A stretch of DNA of 64,000 nt from Hyalangium ruber (GTDB lineage: Bacteria; Myxococcota; Myxococcia; Myxococcales; Myxococcaceae). A model generated the notes under the pieces. The model was not told the origin of the DNA, made no database searches, and was given only the letters and a program-made list of their open reading frames with translations. This document shows, one piece after another, positions 57,716-64,000 of the stretch. Position numbers and translations under genes: made by a program. Where the stretch lies: contig NZ_JAXIVS010000001.1 of NCBI RefSeq assembly GCF_034259325.1, forward strand, positions 372,001-436,000, in the 5' to 3' direction. Each line of letters starts with the position of its first letter. Position 1 is the stretch's first letter.

Positions 57716-58516
57716 ATGACGCGGCGACACCTGTGCTCCGTCCTGAGTGCCGCCGCGCTGAGCCTCACGGCGTGCGATGGGACTTCCGGTTCGGGCGGTC
57801 CCAACTCGGGGCCGCCCACGGAGCCCACGGGCGCCGCGCGCATCCCCGCCTACCTCCAGGCGAGCCCCTACACGCGGCTCGTCATCGAGGTGGACGCCAC
57901 CGAGGGGTTCGCCCCTCGCACCGCGGTGGAGAGCGCCGTGGTGGCCACCCTGAAGGCGGAGGTGGACAAGCCCCAGGGTGTCGTCGTGACGCGCGACCAG
58001 CTGGCGCTGCCGCGCAAGGGCTCCACTTACGAGTGGACCGAGAGCGAGCTCCGACTGCTCGCCGGCAACACGTTCTCCGTGCGTCGCGAGGCGGGCGACA
58101 TCCGGATGCACGTGCTCTTCCTCGACGGGCAGTACAAGGGCGGCACCGTGCTGGGGCTGGCGTGGGACAGCACGCACCTGGTCGTGTTCAAGGAGACCAT
58201 CGAGCGCCAGTGCCGCTCCGGGCTCGGCGCCACGCTGGGGGACCGCGTGTGCGAGGCCGTCGAGCAGGGCGTGTGGGTCCACGAGCTGGGCCACCTGCTC
58301 GGGCTGGTGAACACCGGGCTGGCCATGACCGCGCCGCACGAGAGCGCCGAGCACCCCGGCCATGACGGCAACGAGCGCTGCGTCATGTTCTGGGCCTTCG
58401 ACACCTCCTCGTCCCTGGACAAGGTGGCGCGCGAGCTGCTCGGGGGCGAGGCGGTGAGCCTGCAGTTCGATGAGGCCTGCAAGGCCGACCTCGCCTCGGG
58501 GCGCCGGGCTCCCTAG
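57716..58516 (+). CDS. Lipoprotein zinc metallopeptidase-like protein
   Basis: The 266-residue product has a lipobox (LTAC) near residue 20, a Gly/Ser/Pro spacer and then a domain with the zinc motif H189-E-L-G-H193-L-L-G-L. A His-rich loop (PHESAEHPGH) and CVMFW, a possible Met-turn, follow. This resembles metzincin-like peptidases, in which the third metal ligand is a later His or Asp. Three cysteines could form a disulphide. It is likely a cell-surface protease or its inactive relative. The start lies six bases after the speA stop, so it is transcribed with speA, although no functional link is evident. Confidence 0.72.
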   Translation: MTRRHLCSVLSAAALSLTACDGTSGSGGPNSGPPTEPTGAARIPAYLQASPYTRLVIEVDATEGFAPRTAVESAVVATLKAEVDKPQGVVVTRDQLALPRKGSTYEWTESELRLLAGNTFSVRREAGDIRMHVLFLDGQYKGGTVLGLAWDSTHLVVFKETIERQCRSGLGATLGDRVCEAVEQGVWVHELGHLLGLVNTGLAMTAPHESAEHPGHDGNERCVMFWAFDTSSSLDKVARELLGGEAVSLQFDEACKADLASGRRAP

Positions 58517-58521
58517 GGAGC

Positions 58522-59043
58522 TCAGTGGACAGTGGCGTGAGAGGTGTCGTCCGGCACCGGAGCGCTGGAGAACGCCGCGTCCGCCGCATGGAGCCGTAGC
58601 CGGTCCAGGGCCTTGATGTGCGCCTCCGTCCGGGCAATGAGGGCCGCGAAGTCGAAGCCCGCCAACCGCCGCTCCGTCCGGGACAGGCGCTCCAGCTCGC
58701 GCCACAGGCACAGCCGCCCCTGGGACGCGATGCACAGCCCCTCCAGCTCCATCATGCGGCTCAGCGGGGAGTAGCTCACCAGCCGGCCATTGAGCTTCAG
58801 CCGCGACGCACGCTCCATGACCCAGGCCGCGCTCTCCTTGAGGATGTCGCGGGACACGCCCAGGCCCCGCGCCACCTGCTCCAGCACCGAGCGATCCTGC
58901 TCCAGCTCCATCAGGAACGTCGCCAGGTACTCTCCGACCGGGTTGCCCTGGTTCTCCCTCTCGGCGCGGCGGGCCAGCTCGATGCCCGAGCGCGAGCCGG
59001 CCAGATGGTCCTTCAAGTAGATGCCCAGCAGCTTCACGTCCAC
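58522..59043 (-). CDS. Conserved-looking helical protein of unknown function
   Basis: This 173-residue protein starts at GTG 59043 with GGGAGG upstream. It appears all-helical, with a first helix pair (DVKLLGIYLKDHLAGSRSGI; EYLATFLMELEQDRSVLEQV) and no signal or membrane segment. The opening resembles small helical-bundle proteins that precede a DUF-type domain in actinobacteria and myxobacteria, but I cannot assign a family. It is convergent with the metallopeptidase gene, five bases apart, and 143 bases from the OsmC gene on the same strand. Confidence 0.6.
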   Translation of the reverse strand: MDVKLLGIYLKDHLAGSRSGIELARRAERENQGNPVGEYLATFLMELEQDRSVLEQVARGLGVSRDILKESAAWVMERASRLKLNGRLVSYSPLSRMMELEGLCIASQGRLCLWRELERLSRTERRLAGFDFAALIARTEAHIKALDRLRLHAADAAFSSAPVPDDTSHATVH

Positions 59044-59186
59044 GGATGGCCTCCCTCACGAGCGAGCGTCACTCACGAGGGTCGGCATTCCCCGGACACG
59101 GCGCACGACACCCGGCCCCCGCGCCTGGAGGACAGGCAGGCGGGCGAGGCCAGCGCAACCGCGCCGGCCCTTCGCCCATCGCCGCG

Positions 59187-59633
59187 TCAGCCCTCGCGGG
59201 GCTCGTCCGGATACTGGAAGGTGATGGGCAGCTTCACATCCGGGTGGAGGCTGCGTGCCACCGGGCACTCATGGGCCGCCTGCTCCAGCCGGGTCCGGTG
59301 CGCCCGCGACAGGCCCGCGGGCATCTCGATGCGCAGCACCAGCTCGCCGATGCGGCGCGGCGGCGGCGTCATCCGCTTCTCCACGCTGGCCCGGGCCTCG
59401 CCAAAGGGCAGCCCCTCGCGCGAGGCCACCAGGGACATGGTGGTGAGCGCGCACGAGGCGATCGCCGCCCCCACCAGGTCCGTGGGGGAGAACGACGCGC
59501 CCGTGCCCCCGTTGTCCTTGGGCGCCTCGGTGGCGATGCGCGAGCCAGAGGGCCCGTGCTCGAGCGTGGTCTTGAAGGCGGGGGCCGTGGCGGCGTTCAT
59601 CACCACGCCGGTGGGCTGAGAGGGCTGGCTCAT
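59187..59633 (-). CDS. OsmC/Ohr-family peroxidase-like protein
   Basis: The 148-residue protein shows the OsmC pattern: an N-terminal strand region, GASFSPTDLVGAAIASCALTTM containing the first redox cysteine, and ECPVARSLHPDV containing the second. The family reduces organic hydroperoxides with thiol donors. The early helix is short, closer to the YhfA/OsmC-like branch than to Ohr. It lies 24 bases downstream of the deoxyhypusine-synthase-like gene on the same strand, so the two are probably co-transcribed. Confidence 0.82.
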   Translation of the reverse strand: MSQPSQPTGVVMNAATAPAFKTTLEHGPSGSRIATEAPKDNGGTGASFSPTDLVGAAIASCALTTMSLVASREGLPFGEARASVEKRMTPPPRRIGELVLRIEMPAGLSRAHRTRLEQAAHECPVARSLHPDVKLPITFQYPDEPREG

Positions 59634-59657
59634 GGCGGTGCTCCTGTGTGGGTCGCG

Positions 59658-60878
59658 CTAGCGAACGTAGGCCTCGTGCTTCTCGGCGTCCTCGGGCGAC
59701 GAGGGCTCCGCGTCCTGGATGCTCCAGTCCAGGGTCTTCATCAGCGACTTGTGGCGCTTCTTCACGTCCGCGTCCAGGAAGCCGATGGCCTCGCCCATCT
59801 TGTCCATCAGCCGCATCGGCTTGCGCTTGTTCTTCGGCTCGGACAGCAGCGCGTGCGTGAGCCACGGGAAGACGGCCGTCACGTCGCAGTGGACGTACAC
59901 CGAGCCCGTCTCCACCGCCTCCACGGACACCTTGCCCCAGGTGTGGCCCTCGCCGGCCGGGCAGCTCGACAGCGCCCCGTTGTCCACCGGGTCCACGCAG
60001 AACTGCACGTCGATGTCGAAGCCCGTGGTGGGCACGTTGAGGATCTGGTCCAGGAGCGGCTCGCCCTGCAGCGTGTAGTTCTTGGGCACGCCGCCGCCGA
60101 GGATCCAGATGGCCAGCTTCTTCGAGCCGTTGTGGCGGCAGAAGTGCTGCATCGCCGCCATCGAGTACACGTCGTCGTTGATGTCGAGCTCGAACTTGAA
60201 CTCGGCGCCCAGCAGCCGCTTGAGCTTCACGACGTTGAGGAAGATCGAGCCGTCCTGCACCGCGCCCACCCAGATGGGCACCGCGTGCTTGTAGCAGGTG
60301 CTCAGCAGCGAGGGCTGCTTCACCCCAAGCTGCTTCTCAATCCCGTACACAGCCTTGCCCAGCAGGTAGTGGAACTCGGGCGTGGTCATCTTCTTCTGGA
60401 ACTCGGGGCCGCGGATGATGGCCGAGAAGAGCCGATCCGTGTCCAGCAGCGCCTCCTCCCAGAAGCCGAGATCGTAGATGCGGATGATGCGCGCCAGCCG
60501 GTACTGGAGGTCGCCCGCGTTGGGGTTCACCTCGCGGATGGCGTGGCCGATGATGCGGTGGGCGTCGTGGTAGAGGTTGGCGCCCGTGGTGGTGAGCGCG
60601 GAGATGACGCCCTTCTCGATGAGGGGAATCAGGCAGCTCTGGTGCAGGCCCGCCGGCGTCATGGCGCCCGAGAGCGTGAGGAAGATGGAGGCGTCCTGCT
60701 CGACGGACTTCGTCATCAGCTCGAAGGCGGTGCGCTCCTGGCGACCGACGTAGGCGCTGAAGGCGTGAGCGAGCAGTTCGGCCGGCTTCTCCTTGCCGGT
60801 GATGGGACGCGGATCCGCCTTGCGCGCGCCCGAGTAGGCGGCGCGCAGCGACTTCTTGGGGTTCGAGGTCTTGGCCAT
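59658..60878 (-). CDS. Deoxyhypusine-synthase-family protein, probable polyamine enzyme
   Basis: The 406-residue protein has the NAD-binding core of deoxyhypusine synthase: FLTLSGAMTPAGL, ISALTTTGANLYHDAH and SAAI-type helices. The active-site region LGGGVPKNYTL carries lysine K266, equivalent to the lysine that forms the enzyme intermediate in the eukaryotic GGGVVKHH segment, followed by HTWGKVSVEA and DVTAVFPWL. Bacteria lack eIF5A, and bacterial homologues are reported to make homospermidine or related polyamines from spermidine or putrescine. The arginine decarboxylase gene 2 kb away supports a polyamine role. ATG 60878 starts MAKTSNPKKS. The exact product cannot be told from sequence. 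Confidence 0.85.
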   Translation of the reverse strand: MAKTSNPKKSLRAAYSGARKADPRPITGKEKPAELLAHAFSAYVGRQERTAFELMTKSVEQDASIFLTLSGAMTPAGLHQSCLIPLIEKGVISALTTTGANLYHDAHRIIGHAIREVNPNAGDLQYRLARIIRIYDLGFWEEALLDTDRLFSAIIRGPEFQKKMTTPEFHYLLGKAVYGIEKQLGVKQPSLLSTCYKHAVPIWVGAVQDGSIFLNVVKLKRLLGAEFKFELDINDDVYSMAAMQHFCRHNGSKKLAIWILGGGVPKNYTLQGEPLLDQILNVPTTGFDIDVQFCVDPVDNGALSSCPAGEGHTWGKVSVEAVETGSVYVHCDVTAVFPWLTHALLSEPKNKRKPMRLMDKMGEAIGFLDADVKKRHKSLMKTLDWSIQDAEPSSPEDAEKHEAYVR

Positions 60879-60923
60879 GGCGCGCGGCTATAGCACTGGC
60901 CACGCGCCGTGGGGAGCACTGCC

Positions 60924-61196
60924 TTAGCGGCGCTTGCCGCGCCCGGGGCGGGCCTCCGGGGGCTGCTCCGGCTCGAAGGAGCCCAGCACACGCTCCCGCA
61001 CCTGCTCCGGCGACAGGCGCTGGGTGTCCGCGACGACACAGGAGACATATGCCAGCTCCGCCAGCGCCCGCAGCGCCCGCTGGCGTGTCTGCTCGTCGTC
61101 GGAGCTGAGCTGCTCGGAGGCGGCGGCCACATAGCTGCTCGCCAGCGACTCGAAGAGATAGACCCGGTTCTCGATGGTGTCGTCCGTCTTGGCCAT
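60924..61196 (-). CDS. Small protein of unknown function
   Basis: This 90-residue protein (MAKTDDTIENRVYLFESLAS start) has a helical acidic N-terminal half, two cysteines or fewer, and a basic Arg/Gly/Pro-rich tail ending GKRR. It lies 45 bases upstream of the deoxyhypusine-synthase-like gene on the same strand and is probably its operon leader gene. ATG 61196 was preferred to an upstream in-frame start that would cross into a poorly coding stretch. No family was recognised. Confidence 0.6.
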   Translation of the reverse strand: MAKTDDTIENRVYLFESLASSYVAAASEQLSSDDEQTRQRALRALAELAYVSCVVADTQRLSPEQVRERVLGSFEPEQPPEARPGRGKRR

Positions 61197-61353
61197 AGGT
61201 GTCCCGGACTCTACGCCCGGCTCGCCCGCCGGGGCGAGACTCCGGAAGTTCACGGTTCAGTGCTGGCCAGTCGATCCGGTGTTGTGCCCGCCGGACAAAG
61301 CTTCGGGTAGAAAGGTGGAAGGCAGTCCCCGCACCCCACCCCCGGAGCACGCA

Positions 61354-62172
61354 GTGATTGATCTCCACTCCCACACCACCGCGAGCGATGGACAGCACCC
61401 GCCCGAGGAGCTGCTGGCCATGGCCGCCGCCGCGGGGGTGAAGGTGCTGGCCGTCACGGACCACGACACCGTGGCGGGGCTGGCCGCCGCCCAGCAAGCC
61501 GCGCTCGCGCGGGGCCTCGAGCTGGTGCCCGGCATCGAGCTGTCGGCCTTCGTCCTGGGCCGGGAGGCCCACATCCTCGGCCACTTCCTGCGCCCCGAGG
61601 ACCCGGACATCTCCCGCTTCGCAGACACCCTGCGCACCGAGCGCGAGCAGCGCATGGAGCAGATGGTCGAGAAGATGCGCAAGCTGGGCTTCCCGGTGGG
61701 GATGCAGGACGTGTATGCCATCGCCGACAAGGCCCACCTGGGCCGTCCCCACCTGGCGCGCGTGCTGGTGGAGAAGGGCTGGTGCGTGGACACGAAGGAG
61801 GCCTTCGACCGGTTCCTCGGGGACGGGCGCCCCGCCTGGGTGGACCGCTTCCGGCTGGACGGAGCGGATGCCATCCAGCTCATCCGCAACGCGGGCGGCA
61901 CCGCCACCCTCGCCCACCCCGGCACCTCGAAGATGAACCGCATGGAGATTCAAACCCTCGCCCGGGCGGGCCTCTCCGGGCTGGAGGTCAACCACTCGGA
62001 CCACAACCCCAGCGTGCGGGAGAAGTACCTGGCGCTGGCCAGGGAGTTCGACCTGGTGCCCACCGCCGGCAGCGACTTCCACGGCGAGAAGGTGGCGCCG
62101 GGCCGCCACCTGGGCACCGCCTCCATGGCCCCCGAGCTGTTCGAGAAGCTACGCGCGCGGGCCCAGGCGTGA
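61354..62172 (+). CDS. PHP-domain phosphoesterase (RNase AM/TrpH-like)
   Basis: The 272-residue protein is a stand-alone PHP domain. It opens with DLHSHTTASDG at the very N-terminus, then VTDHDT, GIELSAF, AHILGHFL, LAHPG and GSDFHGEK, giving the full set of metal ligands. Relatives hydrolyse nucleoside 3',5'-bisphosphates or trim RNA 5' ends. GTG 61354 has GGAG seven bases upstream and gives the normal start for the family; a longer frame extends upstream without support. It is divergent from the small gene at 60924 and 123 bases before the receiver-histidine kinase gene. Confidence 0.85.
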   Translation: MIDLHSHTTASDGQHPPEELLAMAAAAGVKVLAVTDHDTVAGLAAAQQAALARGLELVPGIELSAFVLGREAHILGHFLRPEDPDISRFADTLRTEREQRMEQMVEKMRKLGFPVGMQDVYAIADKAHLGRPHLARVLVEKGWCVDTKEAFDRFLGDGRPAWVDRFRLDGADAIQLIRNAGGTATLAHPGTSKMNRMEIQTLARAGLSGLEVNHSDHNPSVREKYLALAREFDLVPTAGSDFHGEKVAPGRHLGTASMAPELFEKLRARAQA

Positions 62173-62275
62173 CATACCCCCTCTGGCGAGAAGCCAACAT
62201 TCTCCCCTGGGAATGGCAAACTTCGTGCCTGAGAAGCGACCGGCCGGGATTCCGCTTCCGCATCAGGGTCCCCAC

Positions 62276-62292
62276 TCTTCCTGTCAGGAAGA
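62276..62292 (+). promoter_or_regulatory. Palindrome covering the ribosome site of the histidine kinase gene
   Basis: TCTTCCTGTCAGGAAGA has 8-base arms around a single T. Its right arm contains the AGGAAG ribosome site (62286-62291) of GTG 62296. As RNA it can form a 5-base stem CTTCC/GGAAG with loop TGTCA that would hide the ribosome site; as DNA it could be an operator. Confidence 0.45.
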
Positions 62293-62295
62293 CTT

Positions 62296-63426
62296 GTGAA
62301 CGTACTTGGACAAACGGGTGAGCGGCTCCAATCCAAGGCCACCATCCTCAACGTCAACGACCACCCCGCAACCCTCTACCTCGTCAGCCAGACGCTGCGT
62401 CTCGCGGGCTACCAGGTGCTGGAGGCCTCCACGGGACGCGAGGGCATGGCCATCGCCGCCGGCAAGCCGGATCTCGTCCTGCTCGACGTTCACCTGCCCG
62501 ACCTGGACGGTTACGAGGTGTGCCGTCGCCTGCGCGCGCAGGAGGAGACAAGCGGCCTGCTCATCGCCCACCTGTCGGCCGTCTCCGTCCAGCGCGAGGA
62601 CCGCATCCGCGGCCTGGCCTATGGCGCCGACGCCTATTGGACGACGCCTATCGAGGACGAGGAGTTGCTGGCCAACATCGAGGCGCTGCTGCGGCTGCAG
62701 CGCCGGGCCCAGGAGGCCATCCGCGTGCGCGATGACTTCCTCTCCATCGCGGCCCATGAGCTGAAGACTCCGCTCACGGCGCTGCGGCTCAACCTCGAGC
62801 GCGCCCTCTACCTCACCGCGCGTGGCACGGGAGACACCCTGCCCAAGGCCACCATCGACAAGGCCCTCAAGCCGGCGGTCCGCCAGCTCGATCGGATGCG
62901 GCAGTTGCTCGACGCGCTGCTGGACGTGTCGCGCCTGAGCCGCCAGCGGCTGAACCTGGAAGTCGGCACCGTGGAGCTGATGGATCTGGCGCGGGACGTC
63001 GCCCTGCGCCTCGAGCCCCACGCCAGGGCCTCGGGCGTGGAGCTGGTGCTCGAAGCGCCTCGGGAGCCAGTCGTCCTCTTCGGAGACCGCCTGCGGCTGG
63101 AGCAGGTGCTCAACAACCTGCTGACCAACGCCATCAAGTACGGCGGCGGCAAGCCCGTGCGGCTGCGCGTCGAGGAGCAGGCGGACATGGCGGCGCTCAC
63201 CGTGCAGGACCAGGGCATCGGCATCGCTCCGGAGGATCAGGCCCGCATCTTCGGCCGCTTCGAGAGAGCGACCAGTACCCGACAGTCCGACAGCCTGGGG
63301 CTGGGTTTGTATATCGCGAAGGAAATCATTACCGCACATGGCGGCTCCATCACCGTCATGAGCGAGCTGGGGCACGGGACAACCTTCCAGGTAAACCTGC
63401 CCCTGCGCCGGACCGAGCGGTACTAA
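62296..63426 (+). CDS. Soluble receiver-histidine kinase protein
   Basis: The 376-residue protein has an N-terminal receiver domain (residues about 15-130; phospho-acceptor D64 in LVLLDVHLP). A HisKA helix with H154 in AAHELKTPLTALRLN and a HATPase domain follow, with NNLLTNAIKYGG, DQGIGIAPEDQARIFGRF and GLGLYIAKEI. No membrane segment or sensor domain is seen, so input must come through the receiver or a partner. This receiver-first order is that of reversed hybrid kinases common in myxobacteria. It starts at GTG and is followed after 13 bases by the KaiC-like ATPase gene, implying a shared function. Confidence 0.88.
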   Translation: MNVLGQTGERLQSKATILNVNDHPATLYLVSQTLRLAGYQVLEASTGREGMAIAAGKPDLVLLDVHLPDLDGYEVCRRLRAQEETSGLLIAHLSAVSVQREDRIRGLAYGADAYWTTPIEDEELLANIEALLRLQRRAQEAIRVRDDFLSIAAHELKTPLTALRLNLERALYLTARGTGDTLPKATIDKALKPAVRQLDRMRQLLDALLDVSRLSRQRLNLEVGTVELMDLARDVALRLEPHARASGVELVLEAPREPVVLFGDRLRLEQVLNNLLTNAIKYGGGKPVRLRVEEQADMAALTVQDQGIGIAPEDQARIFGRFERATSTRQSDSLGLGLYIAKEIITAHGGSITVMSELGHGTTFQVNLPLRRTERY

Positions 63427-63439
63427 GGGAGAGAACTCC

Positions 63440-64000
63440 GTGGCGAAGGGAAGCGGCGAGGGCGGCAAGGAGCGCAAGAGCGGCCAGGAGCGGCTGATCA
63501 CCAACGTGCCGCGCCTGGACTTCATCACCAAGGGCGGCCTGCTGAAGGGGGCCTCCTACGCGGTCATTGGCCCTCCCGGCTCGGGCAAGACGGTGCTGGC
63601 CAACCAGATCGCCTTCAACCATGTCCACCGCGGCGGCCGGGCGCTCTACGTCACGCTCCTGTCGGAGTCCCACGCGCGGATGCTCGCCAACCTCGAGGAG
63701 ATGCAGTTCTTCGATGCGAGCGTCATCCCCGACAAGCTGCACTACGTCAGCGGCTACTCCGATCTGGAGCGCGACGGCCTCAAGGGCCTGCTGGACCTGG
63801 TGCGGCGCACCGCCCAGCGCCATGAAGCCAGCCTGCTCATCATCGACGGCATGGACGTGGCGAAGGAGTACGCCCGCTCGGATCTGACCTTCAAGCGCTT
63901 CCTGCAGGACTTGCAGACGTTCATCAGCATCCTGGGCTGCACCACCATCCTCCTGTCCCCGCACCATGAGGGCGAGGTCCACCCGGAGAACACCGCGGTG
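63440..64000 (+). CDS. KaiC/RAD55-like RecA-fold ATPase, cut by window edge
   Basis: The first 187 residues are present and the gene runs off the right edge. It has the RecA-type core: a Walker A GPPGSGKT near residue 44, LYVTLLSES, SGYSDLERDG and Walker B SLLIIDGMD near 130. It then shows LSPHHEGEV, probably a sensor region. The single-domain layout matches the RAD55/KaiC-like family associated with signal-transduction kinases. GTG 63440 has GGGAGAG upstream. It is co-transcribed with the receiver-histidine kinase 13 bases upstream. Confidence 0.82.
   Translation, partial: MAKGSGEGGKERKSGQERLITNVPRLDFITKGGLLKGASYAVIGPPGSGKTVLANQIAFNHVHRGGRALYVTLLSESHARMLANLEEMQFFDASVIPDKLHYVSGYSDLERDGLKGLLDLVRRTAQRHEASLLIIDGMDVAKEYARSDLTFKRFLQDLQTFISILGCTTILLSPHHEGEVHPENTAV

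Overview
The window is GC-rich, densely coding DNA with almost no intergenic space. The gene content points to a myxobacterium of the Cystobacterineae type (Myxococcus/Archangium/Cystobacter/Stigmatella relatives; genus not resolved). The pointers are several Ser/Thr kinases, FHA and sigma-54 regulators, RCC1 and Kelch secreted proteins, an ADYC-domain protein, a CPBP protease paired with a degenerate trypsin-like protein (the arrangement I recall from myxosortase loci), and a SitI6-like double-CXXC immunity gene. Function calls come from reading motifs and remembered family features; no database search was run.

Layout. 1-6.1 kb: the start of a CrtI-like FAD oxidoreductase (cut by the left edge), an RCC1-repeat secreted protein behind a good -24/-12 promoter, a membrane metallophosphoesterase coupled to a PaaI-type thioesterase, and an SDR oxidoreductase. 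6.1-8.6 kb: a divergent pair, an FHA/J-domain fusion and an FHA sigma-54 activator. 8.7-12.1 kb: a DNRLRE/beta-propeller lipoprotein and a TIGR02757 (DUF2400) protein. 12.1-18.4 kb: a MarR regulator divergent from a complete RND efflux operon (outer-membrane channel, adaptor lipoprotein, HAE1-type pump).

18.4-28.8 kb is the most unusual segment. A sigma-70-family factor diverges from a 1321-residue protein that combines an anti-sigma-like zinc motif, Ser/Thr kinase, nSTAND-type NTPase, transmembrane helix, PEGA and formylglycine-generating-enzyme (FGE) domain. Downstream on the same strand lie an ADYC-domain secreted protein, a TPR-CHAT lipoprotein with an intact His/Cys dyad, and a Cys-rich lipoprotein. 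I infer a regulated signalling or conflict-type system.

28.8-41.6 kb: a Kelch protein, a zinc-ribbon protein of unknown function, an alpha/beta hydrolase, a MoaB-like protein with a very His-rich N terminus, a Rieske ferredoxin, a PolX polymerase with PHP nuclease domain, the pseudo-trypsin/CPBP pair, and an Oar-like TonB-dependent receptor with a small lipoprotein. 41.6-45.6 kb: two direct copies (about 1.56 kb) of a transmembrane Ser/Thr kinase gene flanking an 0.8 kb insert of visibly lower GC. The insert carries the SitI6-like immunity gene and what may be the tail of its toxin gene.

45.6-64 kb: a papain-like peptidase, an ExeM/NucH-type nuclease, a class II glutamine amidotransferase fold with Ser at position 2, a chaperone operon (Hsp70 lacking most of its lid, a proline-rich J protein, CvpA), and a ClpX paralogue lacking the zinc domain. 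Next come biosynthetic arginine decarboxylase with a metallopeptidase lipoprotein, an OsmC protein, a deoxyhypusine-synthase-family protein (probably polyamine metabolism), a PHP phosphoesterase, a receiver-histidine kinase, and a KaiC/RAD55-like ATPase cut by the right edge. No rRNA, tRNA, CRISPR array, transposase or replication origin was seen. No gene-free stretch exceeds about 260 bases.
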